DNA of 60,471 nucleotides, taken from Photobacterium damselae. GTDB taxonomy: Bacteria; Pseudomonadota; Gammaproteobacteria; Enterobacterales; Vibrionaceae. Positions 1-9,825 of this stretch are shown here, in pieces. The stretch lies in NCBI RefSeq assembly GCF_003026815.1, contig NZ_PYOG01000024.1:1-60471 (forward strand), in the 5' to 3' direction. Below the pieces are notes generated by a model. The model ran no database searches. It was not told where the DNA came from and saw nothing but the letters and a program-made list of their open reading frames with translations. How positions within the stretch are numbered: position 1 is the first letter of the stretch; every line of letters starts with the position of its first letter. A program made the translations under genes and the position numbers.

Positions 1-127
<127 letters not shown>

Positions 128-447
128 ACTGAAGCCTTACAGGGACGTCTGTTTGATAAGTACGTGCTCTTGTCCTTGAATGACTTTGATAAAGATGGAT
201 TCCCTTTAATCAGGAGACTGGCTGATGCCTACAACGGTAAGGAGTATGCCGGTGGCTTAAGTGATGAAAAGTTTGAGCGTCAGGAGGTCTCTTACCAGTT
301 CCATCGCTCATCGCTAAGAATCCTAGCGCCTTCAGGAAAGCTCTAGGTCGTCTTGACAAGGGAGCGTTAGGACTGGTGGTTAAGCGTAAGTGGGATGAAG
401 AAGCCGTTACCTTGAAATACACAGCCAGCGATGCTGGCGACTTCTAA
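128..447 (+). pseudogene. Decayed gene remnant, IS-truncated and frameshifted, function unknown
   Basis: Two frames join into one protein-like sequence. Frame 2 (about 128-315) reads TEALQGRLFDKYVLLSLNDF..., continuing to EVSYQFHRSS and stopping at 344-346. Frame 1 from about 316 reads KNPSAFRKALGRLDKGALGL, continuing to YTASDAGDF and a TAA at 445-447. Both halves have a charged, globular, protein-like composition, and the switch lies around 305-316, so a frameshift in one former gene is the simplest reading. The 5' part is missing and replaced by the IS end. The second half resembles a helix-turn-helix or winged-helix segment, but I do not recognise the family. Confidence 0.5.
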
Positions 448-523
448 TCGGATCTAGTGAATCCCCTAGCGATTACATGCGGTAAACGTTGCGGAGGTCT
501 TAACGGATTTGGTCTTTAATGCT

Positions 524-592
524 GTTATCAGTAGTGGGTTATGCCTTAGCGATATGTCCTAATGAAACATCCTAGAGGGAGTTATCAGTAGT
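524..592 (+). repeat. 12-bp direct repeat pair GTTATCAGTAGT
   Basis: Two exact copies lie at 524-535 and 581-592, 57 bp apart start to start, in non-coding DNA. This could be a remnant of an iteron or operator array. Two copies only, so the function is open. Confidence 0.5.
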
Positions 593-608
593 AGCTGTCT
601 CGCTAAGA

Positions 609-649
609 GGTCACAAGTGACCGTACGTATCTCAAAGCGGTCACTATAG
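609..649. repeat. Inverted repeat GGTCAC(AA)GTGACC plus a third half-site
   Basis: The arms at 609-614 and 617-622 are perfect complements separated by AA. A third GGTCAC half-site is at 639-644, 30 bp from the first. The spacing near three helical turns would suit a dimeric DNA-binding protein. The last half-site runs into CACTATAG, which resembles the core of T7-type phage promoters, but the upstream part does not match. Confidence 0.4.
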
Positions 650-969
650 AACAATAAACTAATAATATACAACGGCTTAACACCAGCGCAAACATCATTT
701 AGAGGTAACTATAAAGCCGTCTTTAGGTGTCCGTTAGCACAATAATGTACTGAATCATACTCAACTTTGTTGTGGACATACTTAGCACTACGGCAACTTA
801 CTGATAGACATAAACTAATGGCCATAGTACTGTATATGGATACAGTGATAGATAATTCGAATTTTTCCAATGCTCGAGTAATAATATTCAAATGCTGACC
901 TATAATAGGTGAAATATTGAGGTTAAAAGTTTAGTATTCGCAACTTGCGTCATATCGAGAGTTAAGATA

Positions 970-1368
970 ATGAAGGTTCTACTTTCCATTAAGCCAGAGT
1001 TTGTTGAGAAAATTTTTTCCGGAGAGAAGTTGTTCGAGTATAGAAAAGCTGTATTCAAACGCCCTGAGGTTAGATCTGTGGTTATTTACTCAACAATGCC
1101 TGAAGGTAAGATAGTTGGGGAGTTCGCTATTGGTGAAATTCTAGCCAAACATCCTAAGGAGCTATGGGAAGAAACTAAAGCTGTTTCAGGTATTAACCAA
1201 AAGTTCTTTGATGAGTACTTCTCTGACAGGGAAGTTGCTTATGCAATACAGATCAAAGACTTAAGGAGATATCCTGAACCAATAAATCCATATGAAAAAG
1301 AGAGAGGCTTCAAAGCCCCTCAATCATTTAAGTATCTAGATTGTAATTCAGAGTTGTGCTTCAACTAG
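970..1368 (+). CDS. ASCH-domain (PUA-like) protein
   Basis: This 132-residue protein is a single ASCH domain. It opens with VLLSIKPEF and carries the family signature SGEKLFEYRK at about residues 17-26. The middle VVIYSTMPEGKIVGEF and the C-terminal KAPQSFKYL are typical of the prokaryotic ASCH group. The fold is PUA-like and expected to bind RNA or modified nucleotides. E. coli YqfB, a small ASCH protein, is an N4-acetylcytidine amidohydrolase using Lys21, Thr24 and Glu74. Here the lysine of the G-x-K motif is kept, but the Thr24-equivalent position is Glu, so the same reaction is not assured. The gene is tail-to-tail with a GNAT fusion gene, the two overlapping by three bases at their stop codons. 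No strong ribosome binding site is visible. Domain call is firm; function is open. Confidence 0.82.
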   Translation: MKVLLSIKPEFVEKIFSGEKLFEYRKAVFKRPEVRSVVIYSTMPEGKIVGEFAIGEILAKHPKELWEETKAVSGINQKFFDEYFSDREVAYAIQIKDLRRYPEPINPYEKERGFKAPQSFKYLDCNSELCFN

Positions 1369-2426
1369 GCTCTAATAAATTTAGGGTCAACCTCTGCAAC
1401 TCTTATTAACTCTTGGAACTGTTGATCAGACAACTCCAAGAAGCCCCAGCGATCTTCTCTATTTAAGCCAACTTGTTCAGCTAAGGTTTTTCGAATAGGT
1501 CTCTTCGGTAGAGCTACATTGTAGGTAAAATTAATAACATAATTGTATCGACGCTCTCTGTATATTTGTCGTAGTTCCTTCTCACTAAACACACTAAACT
1601 TGACACACTCACTTACGAAGTGTTCTTCGTTTTCATAAGTGTCGATAGTATGTACACCTTCGACGACACAAAGTGAAGTTGCAACAGCCCTATATTCCGC
1701 AGCTCCTCTACCATCTCCAGTTCGATAGATAACAATCACATCACCTCTTTGAAGTTCCATGACAGCCCTCATTTGGCAAATGTAGATTTTATGGATACTG
1801 TTTGAGTGTGAGATATCTTTTACTATATTAGGTGATTCCGTAAAGAGTCTAGAATCAGGGAAGAGTTTTGTATGGTGTTCAGGATATATACCTAATAGGT
1901 ACTTTCTACTATCTTTACAGTGAATGAATGGGTAGTCTTTGTCTACATCGTTATGTGTTTTATTCAAGTCTCTGAGCAGCACTTGCTCTACACCATTTTT
2001 CGACGGTTTTGTCCCATAGTGTTCAAAACCATAGCGATTAAAAAGATTAACCAAGTAACCATGCTTTTCCTCAAACACAGTAACATAAATGTCTTGCACA
2101 TTTGATGAATGGGCTAATGCATAGTCAAAAATCTTTTTCAAATAGCGATCACCTCGACGAGTTCCTTGTGGGTTGAACTTAAAGGTACCGACCTTCATAT
2201 GATTGCTATCAGGTAGGAGAGGGGTAGTATCGTCACCTGGCCCACATTCAAACTTGCAGAATAAGAAGCCTTCGATTTCATTTTGTTCATTGTACAAAAC
2301 AAGTGCCGAATCTTCCGCTTTCTTGTGAAACCAATCACTAAACTCTTTATAGCTCTCTTTGAGTGAACCAAAGAACTTATCATCAATACTAATGTCTTTA
2401 AATTTCTGAAGCCTCAAGTTGTCCAT
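1365..2426 (-). CDS. GNAT acetyltransferase fused to a C-terminal PUA/EVE-like domain
   Basis: The protein has 353 residues. Residues about 1-150 look like a GNAT domain: the strand VGTFKFNP is followed by the acetyl-CoA-binding turn QGTRRGDRYLKK and a helix, then YLVNLFNRYGFEHYG, the usual C-terminal strand of GNAT folds. Residues about 165-300 resemble a PUA/ASCH/EVE-type domain, with KIYICQMRAVMELQRGDVIV and the following TGDGRGAAEYRAVA. The tail continues to 353 without a motif I know. The start is supported by GAGGTGA just upstream. It converges on the ASCH gene, both stops lying within one CTAG palindrome. Two PUA-like proteins side by side, one linked to an acetyltransferase, suggest work on RNA or modified nucleotides; the substrate is unknown. 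Confidence 0.72.
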   Translation of the reverse strand: MDNLRLQKFKDISIDDKFFGSLKESYKEFSDWFHKKAEDSALVLYNEQNEIEGFLFCKFECGPGDDTTPLLPDSNHMKVGTFKFNPQGTRRGDRYLKKIFDYALAHSSNVQDIYVTVFEEKHGYLVNLFNRYGFEHYGTKPSKNGVEQVLLRDLNKTHNDVDKDYPFIHCKDSRKYLLGIYPEHHTKLFPDSRLFTESPNIVKDISHSNSIHKIYICQMRAVMELQRGDVIVIYRTGDGRGAAEYRAVATSLCVVEGVHTIDTYENEEHFVSECVKFSVFSEKELRQIYRERRYNYVINFTYNVALPKRPIRKTLAEQVGLNREDRWGFLELSDQQFQELIRVAEVDPKFIRA

Positions 2427-2598
2427 TCATCTCACCTCAAGCCAATGCCCCTCAACAATCAGACATAGCGTGCTGATTTAGTTGAATAAAAAATCAATTA
2501 TACCAATATAGTTGCACAAATCTAAACATAGCTCAAAAATCAAGCCAATTATTCATTGTATGCTGCTCATACTTAAATCTGTAAGCGGAGGATATGTA

Positions 2599-3120
2599 AT
2601 GGCAACGACTATTTTCATTTCTGGGATACATGGTGTTGGTAAAACAACTTTATGTAATAAGATCACGAATCATTTAGGTTTTCGTCACTATTCATGTAGT
2701 GATCTTATTAAGCAAAATTCAGATTATGTAGAAACGTCAAAGAAAATAGATAATGCTAGTCGCAACCAAGAAGTTCTACTGAAAGCCATAGAAAACATTA
2801 AGGATAAGGTTTATCTACTAGATGGTCACTTCTGTCTAATAGATAAATTAGAAAATGTCATACAGCTAGATCAGTCTGTATTTAAATCTATTGCTCCAAA
2901 AGCAATCGTGAATATCTGTTGTGAGACTTCAATAATAAGAGAGCGTTTGATAAATAGGGATGGAAAGGCCCTTAGCCTTACTAAATTAAACGAACTTCAA
3001 TCAGCTGAAAAGACAGTGTCTGCTGAAGTTGCTGAAACTTTAAATATTCCATATTTTGTATATACCTCATCAGAACCCGTGGATGAATTAATCACCTTAT
3101 TGAAGCAAATAACACTTTAA
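2599..3120 (+). CDS. P-loop nucleoside/adenylate kinase-like ATPase
   Basis: This 173-residue protein begins MATTIFISGIHGVGKTTLCN, with the Walker A motif GIHGVGKTT at about residues 9-17. The chosen ATG has a strong GCGGAGGAT ribosome binding site; an in-frame start 87 bp upstream does not. LLDGHFCLI near residue 75 fits a Walker B-like strand of the adenylate-kinase fold, and ERLINRDGKAL near 118 resembles the lid region with an arginine. Proteins of this type are usually annotated as AAA or ATP-binding kinases of unknown substrate. It is divergent from the GNAT gene across 172 bp and may share its control region. No partner domain is fused. Confidence 0.72.
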   Translation: MATTIFISGIHGVGKTTLCNKITNHLGFRHYSCSDLIKQNSDYVETSKKIDNASRNQEVLLKAIENIKDKVYLLDGHFCLIDKLENVIQLDQSVFKSIAPKAIVNICCETSIIRERLINRDGKALSLTKLNELQSAEKTVSAEVAETLNIPYFVYTSSEPVDELITLLKQITL

Positions 3121-3314
3121 TCACATTATTTAAAAACCCAGCCAATCCAATAAAATGAAATGAAATTTTCATCCACACGTTTTGTGTGAAAAGTATGGGA
3201 CGCCGTAATCGTGAATGCGTTCCCTACCCTCCGATAGTTCCCCCTATGCAAATGAGGTTGAGCACAGTATATCTGATGGCAGTTAAACAACTGAGCTAGC
3301 TATGAGGATTGCGG

Positions 3315-3434
3315 ATGCTACTAGAGCGTTCTATAAAGCACGCTGAGCGCATAGGTGATGCCAAGACAGCAAGAGATATAAACGGCTCTGTAAAGGCTCT
3401 AATAATGGCCTATAGGATGCCTTATGTGTTGTAG
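3315..3434 (+). CDS. Possible small protein of 39 residues
   Basis: The frame starts MLLERSIKHAERIGDAKTAR and ends ...ALIMAYRMPYVL with TAG at 3432-3434. An AGGA sequence lies about seven bases before the ATG. The composition is helical and charged like a real small protein. There is no recognisable domain, the surrounding DNA looks degenerate, and it may be the remains of a longer phage gene. Confidence 0.25.
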   Translation: MLLERSIKHAERIGDAKTARDINGSVKALIMAYRMPYVL

Positions 3435-3492
3435 TAGTCGAGGGATGTTAGAACTAAGAAGGAATAGCAGGTGGAAAATCGTGATATAAACG

Positions 3493-3532
3493 TGAGACTG
3501 ACCGTAATACATACGTGACACGATCAGTCTCA
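3493..3532. repeat. Inverted repeat downstream of groEL
   Basis: TGAGACTGACCGT at 3493-3505 pairs with ACGATCAGTCTCA at 3520-3532 with one mismatch, leaving a 14-base loop. It lies about 50 bp beyond the groEL stop. It has no T run on the minus strand, so it is a poor intrinsic terminator. It could be an mRNA-end-stabilising hairpin or a mobile-element boundary. Confidence 0.4.
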
Positions 3533-3583
3533 TGTGTCATGCTAAGTCACTGATTTACAATGACATCAGGCATATGAGCTTTC

Positions 3584-5242
<1,659 letters not shown>

Positions 5243-5268
5243 TTAATTATTAATTTGAAGTGATCGGA

Positions 5269-5559
5269 TTATTCAACAATTGCCATAATGTCGTTTTCAG
5301 ACATGATGAGAACTTCTTTACCGTCAATCTTTTCAGTCTTAGTGTTGTAACCTTCTGCAAAGATAACAGTATCGCCAACTTTAACGTCCAGTGGTTGAAC
5401 TGAGCCATTTTCTAAAATACGGCCATTACCTACCGCAAGCACAGTGCCTCGGGTAGATTTTTCTGCAGCCGAACCAGTTAAAACGATGCCACCAGCTGAC
5501 TTCGATTCAACTTCTTTGCGTTCAACGATAACTCGGTCATGTAAAGGACGAATATTCAT
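5269..5559 (-). CDS. groS: Co-chaperonin GroES (Hsp10)
   Basis: The 96-residue protein begins [16 protein letters not shown] and contains the mobile loop [13 protein letters not shown] (about residues 19-31), whose IVL tripeptide docks onto GroEL. The length is standard. It caps the GroEL ring. It is the first gene of the groES-groEL operon, with a GGAGAGACGACC ribosome binding region before the ATG. Confidence 0.98.
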   Translation of the reverse strand: MNIRPLHDRVIVERKEVESKSAGGIVLTGSAAEKSTRGTVLAVGNGRILENGSVQPLDVKVGDTVIFAEGYNTKTEKIDGKEVLIMSENDIMAIVE

Positions 5560-5652
5560 CGGTCGTCTCTCCTGATTTTGGTAATATCCATAAAAATGAA
5601 AGGATCAGTCCCAATAACGTATTACTGGTGCTGATTTTTCTGTTATTTAGAC

Positions 5653-5680
5653 ATGTTGGGTCGTTTTTTTAGATCCCAAG
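5653..5680 (-). promoter_or_regulatory. Sigma-32-type heat-shock promoter of groES-groEL
   Basis: On the minus strand CTTGGG (5675-5680) and CCCAACAT (5653-5660) are separated by 14 bases. This matches the sigma-32 pattern CTTGAA-N13-15-CCCCATNT well. It sits about 95 bp upstream of the groES start. A second CTTGGG lies 10 bp further upstream. No CIRCE inverted repeat is seen, as expected for a gammaproteobacterium. Confidence 0.7.
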
Positions 5681-5777
5681 TCCTAGCCCAAGATTTTTTT
5701 CGCTATTTGTGCCAGAACTTTTGCTCGATCACACTCTTTGCTTTAGGGTGGACAGGCATTTCATACATGAGACGACT

Positions 5778-7136
5778 ATGGCAACAGAACCCCGCTTAGA
5801 TAAACACGGTTTATTATCTGAGCCTATTCCCGATGTTTTACGACGACTAACTATTCCAATGATCTTTGGAATGGTCGCAATTTTACTATTTAATCTCGTC
5901 GATACTTTCTTTGTTTCACTGCTAGGCACTCAAGCTTTGGCCGCAGTGAGCTTTACCTTTCCCATTACTTTTGCGCTTAATAGCATCACTATGGGAGTCA
6001 GCGTTGGTATCTCTACCAGCTTAGGGCGATTATTAGGCCGAGGTGACAGTCAAAGCGCAGCCCGTTTTACCACTCACGGTTTACTGCTTGCTTTGGTATT
6101 AATGAGTATTGCCGCCATGATCGGTTTCTTTACGATCGATCCGCTCTTTACTTTGCTTGGAGCAGAACCTTCTTTATTACCCATTATTCATCAATATATG
6201 AGTGTGTGGTATCTGGCTATTCCCCTACTTGTCATTCCTATGGCAGGAAACAGTGCAATACGCGCAACAGGAGATGCAAAAAGTCCAGCCAAGATCATGA
6301 TGCTCGCTGGCTTGATCAACGGGATCTTAGATCCTTTGTTAATTTTTGGTTACGGCCCATTTCCTGAGCTAGGTGTAAAAGGTGCGGCAATCTCTAGCGG
6401 GATCAGTTGGGCTGTGGCTTTAGCTCTTTCACTGTATCTGCTAAATAAGAGAGAAAAACTGCTCACACGCCCAGATCGCAAATGGCTTAGTGCCGACTGG
6501 AAACAAATTTTGCATGTCGGAACCCCCGCAGCCCTATCAAATGCGTTAAATCCAATCTCTGGTGCACTGCTGATGGCTCTTCTTGCAACACAAGGTACTG
6601 TTTCTGTCGCAGCTTATGGTGCAGCAATGCGCATTGAGTCTTTACTGGTTATTGTCATGATGTCCCTAGGTTCTGTACTAATGCCATTTATGGCGCAAAA
6701 CTTAGGGGCTGATAACCCCAAGCGAGCCTTTGCAGCCCTATTTACAGCGATGAAGTTTGCCATCGTATTTCAAATGCTCGTCTTTATTGCCATGGTGCCT
6801 TTAAGTTGGCCACTGTCATCGCTGTTTAGCCAAGACAACGCCGTACGCGATCAGCTGTGGCATTATCTGTTGGTTGTGCCGGTGAGCTATGGATTACAAG
6901 CAGTATGTATGCTTTTGATCAGTGCGCTAAATGCCTTACATAAAACCACTCATGCTCTTATCTGGAATCTACTGCGCTTGTTTGGCTTTTTATTGCCTTT
7001 AGCTTGGTTAGGTTGTTACTTTGATGGGACTGAAGGCCTGTTTATTGGTATCACAATCGCCAATATTATTTGCGGTATTTTGGCTTTTGTTTATGCTCAT
7101 CGATTACGACAAACCACCTTAGTAAATGATGCATAG
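5778..7136 (+). CDS. MATE-family multidrug/sodium antiporter
   Basis: The 452-residue protein has 12 predicted membrane segments in two homologous halves, as in the NorM/DinF/VcmN MATE exporters. The first helix region LTIPMIFGMVAILLFNLVDT is characteristic of the family. Members expel cationic drugs or dyes in exchange for sodium or protons; the substrate cannot be told here. I chose the ATG at 5778 (MATEPRLDKHG) because the 69 bp before it lacks membrane-protein character and overlaps the groES promoter side. It is transcribed divergently from groES and followed by a bidirectional terminator shared with fxsA. Confidence 0.9.
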   Translation: MATEPRLDKHGLLSEPIPDVLRRLTIPMIFGMVAILLFNLVDTFFVSLLGTQALAAVSFTFPITFALNSITMGVSVGISTSLGRLLGRGDSQSAARFTTHGLLLALVLMSIAAMIGFFTIDPLFTLLGAEPSLLPIIHQYMSVWYLAIPLLVIPMAGNSAIRATGDAKSPAKIMMLAGLINGILDPLLIFGYGPFPELGVKGAAISSGISWAVALALSLYLLNKREKLLTRPDRKWLSADWKQILHVGTPAALSNALNPISGALLMALLATQGTVSVAAYGAAMRIESLLVIVMMSLGSVLMPFMAQNLGADNPKRAFAALFTAMKFAIVFQMLVFIAMVPLSWPLSSLFSQDNAVRDQLWHYLLVVPVSYGLQAVCMLLISALNALHKTTHALIWNLLRLFGFLLPLAWLGCYFDGTEGLFIGITIANIICGILAFVYAHRLRQTTLVNDA

Positions 7137-7200
7137 AATTCACTAAAACAGTCAATTTATAAGCATTTTTAGGCCAAATAAAATATTAACAGCATTAACA

Positions 7201-7227
7201 AAAAAGGCAGCCTAAGCTGCCTTTTTT
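7201..7227. terminator. Bidirectional terminator between MATE gene and fxsA
   Basis: GGCAGC-CTAA-GCTGCC (7206-7221) is flanked by AAAAA on the left and TTTTTT on the right, so it can stop transcription from both converging genes. Confidence 0.88.
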
Positions 7228-7264
7228 ATATTCATCGATTTGCATTTTTACTATGCGGATTCAG

Positions 7265-7789
7265 TCATCGTAATCTGTGATTATTGTCTGATGACTTATT
7301 ATCATCTTTACGTTCATATTCGCCATCGAAGGTATCACCTTGATCAGCGTGCGAACCAAAATCTGAATCAAAAGGTCCTTGCTGAAAACCACTACCAAAG
7401 CTCCCGCTAAACCCTGACGACTGCCCCATACCTTGTACTTTGACTCGTTGCATTAACTGCTTTGCTAACCATGCTCGAGGTGCTGGTAACAAAATGGTCA
7501 TTCCCATGCAATCTGTCATAAAACCAGGGGTTAACAGCAATACCCCAGCAACAGCTAGCATGACTCCTTCCACTATCTGTTGTGCTGGTAACTCCCCTTG
7601 CTGTAAGCGATTTTGTACCGATGTTAATGTTGCTAGTCCTTGGCTTCTCACTAACGATGCACCAACAATAGCGGTGATTAACACTAAAGCAATGGTTGGC
7701 CATAACCCAAGAAATCCCCCTACTTGAATAAAGAGGGCAATTTCAATAATGGGAACAAAAATAAACAGTAACAATAGAATTGGAAACAC
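7265..7789 (-). CDS. fxsA: FxsA-family inner-membrane protein
   Basis: The protein has about 174 residues, with hydrophobic segments near residues 2-20, 27-45 and 73-93 and a polar, Gly/Phe/Asp-rich cytoplasmic tail. E. coli FxsA, when overproduced, relieves F exclusion of phage T7; its normal role is unclear. I place the start at the GTG at 7789 because GAGG lies seven bases upstream and the resulting N-terminus (MFPILLLLFIFVPIIEIALF) aligns in length with E. coli FxsA. A TTG at 7801 would add four residues but has no good ribosome binding site. The gene is divergent from aspA, the same neighbourhood as in E. coli. Confidence 0.9.
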   Translation of the reverse strand: MFPILLLLFIFVPIIEIALFIQVGGFLGLWPTIALVLITAIVGASLVRSQGLATLTSVQNRLQQGELPAQQIVEGVMLAVAGVLLLTPGFMTDCMGMTILLPAPRAWLAKQLMQRVKVQGMGQSSGFSGSFGSGFQQGPFDSDFGSHADQGDTFDGEYERKDDNKSSDNNHRLR

Positions 7790-7801
7790 AAATAACCTCA
7801 A

Positions 7802-8253
7802 TCATTTACTGGCAGCCACACGTCTACACTACCAATAACAGTAAGTAATCCACACTCTCTATTATGGCATTACTCCTAGCCGGTGTCTGTGTGACAACTC
7901 GATTTATTGGTTAGCAAATACTTCAAGCCTCACCCATTCTTTCGCATTTTGATTTGTCAAAAGAGGACGAAAACAACTTTTTCACATTTTGTCACTTCTT
8001 GTCATTTTTCAACCCAAATACATATTCGATGTTAACAGGATTTGTGAGCATGATCTCATTTTAATGCAAAGATTTTCATGTCGGTCAAAAAAGTGATCTG
8101 GGTTATGTTTTTACCACTAAAGGAGAGTATTATCAGGGCCAAGTAAAGATGTCAGGTACGATCATCTAGCCAATTTTGCGGAATGGATTCGCGCTCTAAA
8201 AGTGGCTCTTAATTGAATTTTATTTATTAGCAGATTCCCAAAAGGCTAAACAT
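7802..8253. other. Long fxsA-aspA divergent regulatory region
   Basis: This 450-bp AT-rich interval separates fxsA from aspA and carries no coding frame. It contains a good CRP-like site (8043-8058) and, at about 7950-7962, the short dyad TTGA-TTTG-TCAA. The length and the divergent arrangement fit a control region regulated by carbon source or oxygen. Confidence 0.5.
8043..8058. promoter_or_regulatory. CRP-binding site upstream of aspA
   Basis: TGTGA-GCATGA-TCTCA matches the CRP consensus TGTGA-N6-TCACA at nine of ten core positions. It lies about 200 bp before the aspA start. aspA is CRP-activated in E. coli, so activation here is plausible but inferred. Confidence 0.6.
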
Positions 8254-9714
8254 ATGTCTCAGATGATTGATCTTGAAAAAAATGAAGCAACAATGAACGT
8301 TGCAACTCGTATCGAAGAAGATCTACTTGGCGAACGTCACGTTCCTGCCGACGCATACTGGGGTATCCACACCCTTCGTGCTGTTGAAAACTTCAACATT
8401 TCTAGCACTACTATCTCAGATGTTCCTGAATTTGTTCGTGGTATGGTTTTCACTAAGAAAGCTGCTGCAATGGCAAACAAAGAACTAGGCGCTATCCCTT
8501 CAGAAGTTGGTGATTACATCATCAAAGCATGTGACCTAATCCTAGAAACTGGTAAGTGCATGGATCAGTTCCCATCTGACGTATTCCAAGGTGGTGCTGG
8601 TACATCTGTAAACATGAACACTAACGAAGTTGTTGCTAACCTTGCTCTAGAGTTAATGGGCAAAGAAAAAGGCGAATACAGCATCGTTAACCCTAACGAT
8701 CACGTAAACAAGTCTCAGTCTACTAACTGTGCATACCCAACTGGTTTCCGTGTTGCTGTATACAACAGCATCATCGACATGGTTGAAGCAATCAGCTACC
8801 TAAAAGATGCATTTGATGCAAAAGGTGTTGAGTTTGCTAACGTTCTTAAGATGGGTCGTACCCAGCTTCAAGACGCAGTACCTATGACTGTAGGTCAAGA
8901 ATTCCACGCATTTGGTGTTCTACTAAAAGAAGAGATCAAAAACCTTAAGCACACTGCAGAGCTTCTTCTTGAAGTTAACCTAGGTGCAACAGCTATCGGT
9001 ACTGGTCTAAACGCAGCAACAGGTTACCAAGAGCTTGCGGTTAAGCGTCTTGCTGAAATCACAGGTCTACCATGTACTCCTGCAGAAGACCTAATCGAAG
9101 CAACTTCTGACTGTGGTGCTTACGTAATGGTTCACGGTGCACTTAAGCGTACTGCTGTGAAACTATCTAAGATCTGTAACGACCTTCGTCTACTATCTTC
9201 AGGTCCTCGTGCTGGTCTTAACGAAATCAACCTACCTGAAATGCAAGCTGGTTCATCTATCATGCCAGCAAAAGTTAACCCAGTAATCCCAGAAGTGGTT
9301 AACCAAGTTTGCTTTAAGGTTATCGGTAACGACACTACAGTAACATTTGCAGCAGAAGCAGGTCAGCTTCAGCTAAACGTAATGGAACCTGTTATCGGTC
9401 AAGCTGTATTTGAATCTATCAGCCTATTGAAGAACGCTTGTATCAACCTACGTGACAAGTGCATCGACGGCATCACAGTGAACAAAGAAACTTGTGAAGC
9501 ATTCGTATTTAACTCAATCGGTATCGTAACTTACCTAAACCCATTCATTGGTCACCATGAAGGCGATATCGTTGGTAAGATCTGTGCAGAAACAGGTAAG
9601 AGCGTACGTGAAGTAGTTCTAGAGCGTGGTCTTCTAACTGAAGAACAACTAGACGATATCTTCTCTGTGCAAAACCTAATGCACCCAGAGTACAAAGCTA
9701 AACGTTACAACTAA
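8254..9714 (+). CDS. aspA: Aspartate ammonia-lyase (aspartase)
   Basis: This fumarase/aspartase superfamily enzyme converts L-aspartate to fumarate and ammonia. The signature [11 protein letters not shown], holding the catalytic-loop serine, is intact near residue 330, as are TSVNMNTNE and the C-terminal [10 protein letters not shown]. At 8254 an AAAAGG ribosome binding site supports the start, giving 486 residues. That is a slightly longer N-terminus than E. coli AspA, and an internal ATG at 8293 would give the E. coli-like length. Relative to E. coli the STNDAYPTG segment reads STNCAYPTG. It is paired with the C4-dicarboxylate carrier gene downstream, together serving aspartate uptake and fumarate production. 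Confidence 0.97.
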   Translation: MSQMIDLEKNEATMNVATRIEEDLLGERHVPADAYWGIHTLRAVENFNISSTTISDVPEFVRGMVFTKKAAAMANKELGAIPSEVGDYIIKACDLILETGKCMDQFPSDVFQGGAGTSVNMNTNEVVANLALELMGKEKGEYSIVNPNDHVNKSQSTNCAYPTGFRVAVYNSIIDMVEAISYLKDAFDAKGVEFANVLKMGRTQLQDAVPMTVGQEFHAFGVLLKEEIKNLKHTAELLLEVNLGATAIGTGLNAATGYQELAVKRLAEITGLPCTPAEDLIEATSDCGAYVMVHGALKRTAVKLSKICNDLRLLSSGPRAGLNEINLPEMQAGSSIMPAKVNPVIPEVVNQVCFKVIGNDTTVTFAAEAGQLQLNVMEPVIGQAVFESISLLKNACINLRDKCIDGITVNKETCEAFVFNSIGIVTYLNPFIGHHEGDIVGKICAETGKSVREVVLERGLLTEEQLDDIFSVQNLMHPEYKAKRYN

Positions 9715-9736
9715 TTGAGTTTAAAGATATAATAAG

Positions 9737-9768
9737 GCGGATTTTCAGGATGAGAATCCGCTTTTTTT
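9737..9768 (+). terminator. Intrinsic terminator of aspA
   Basis: A ten-base-pair stem (GCGGATTTTC with GAGAATCCGC, 9737-9746 and 9752-9761, one wobble) is followed by TTTTTTT. It separates aspA from the transporter gene. Confidence 0.88.
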
Positions 9769-9825
9769 AGCTACAAATTCCCATAAAACTCGTTTTTTTT
9801 ACTTTTAAGACAGGACCATTTAATT

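Larger units (their letters stand above)
448..969. other. Gene-poor accessory stretch with short repeats
   Basis: No convincing coding region is present. Visible structures are a 12-bp direct repeat GTTATCAGTAGT at 524-535 and 581-592, an inverted repeat GGTCAC-AA-GTGACC at 609-622, and a further GGTCAC half-site at 639-644 inside CGGTCACTATAG (638-649). A TATAAT hexamer at 901-906 could serve the downstream ASCH gene, but no good -35 element accompanies it. The layout of repeated half-sites looks like a phage or plasmid control region, but no regulator can be assigned. Confidence 0.4.
3121..3583. other. Gene-poor stretch between accessory genes and groEL
   Basis: No long reading frame is present. 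It holds an imperfect hairpin at about 3197-3224 (GGGACGC against GCGTTCCC), a possible 39-codon ORF at 3315-3434, and a 13-bp imperfect inverted repeat at 3493-3532. Protein-like short frames suggest a decayed mobile element. No canonical intrinsic terminator with a T run was found behind the groEL stop codon in this interval. Confidence 0.45.

Noticed and set aside
638..649. T7-type phage promoter
   Set aside because: Only the CACTATAG end matches; the upstream recognition part does not, and no phage polymerase gene is present.
709..891. 60-codon minus-strand frame in the accessory region
   Set aside because: It starts with TTG without a ribosome binding site and has no recognisable protein character.
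7950..7962. FNR box upstream of aspA
   Set aside because: TTGA-N4-TCAA is two bases shorter between half-sites than the FNR consensus TTGAT-N4-ATCAA.
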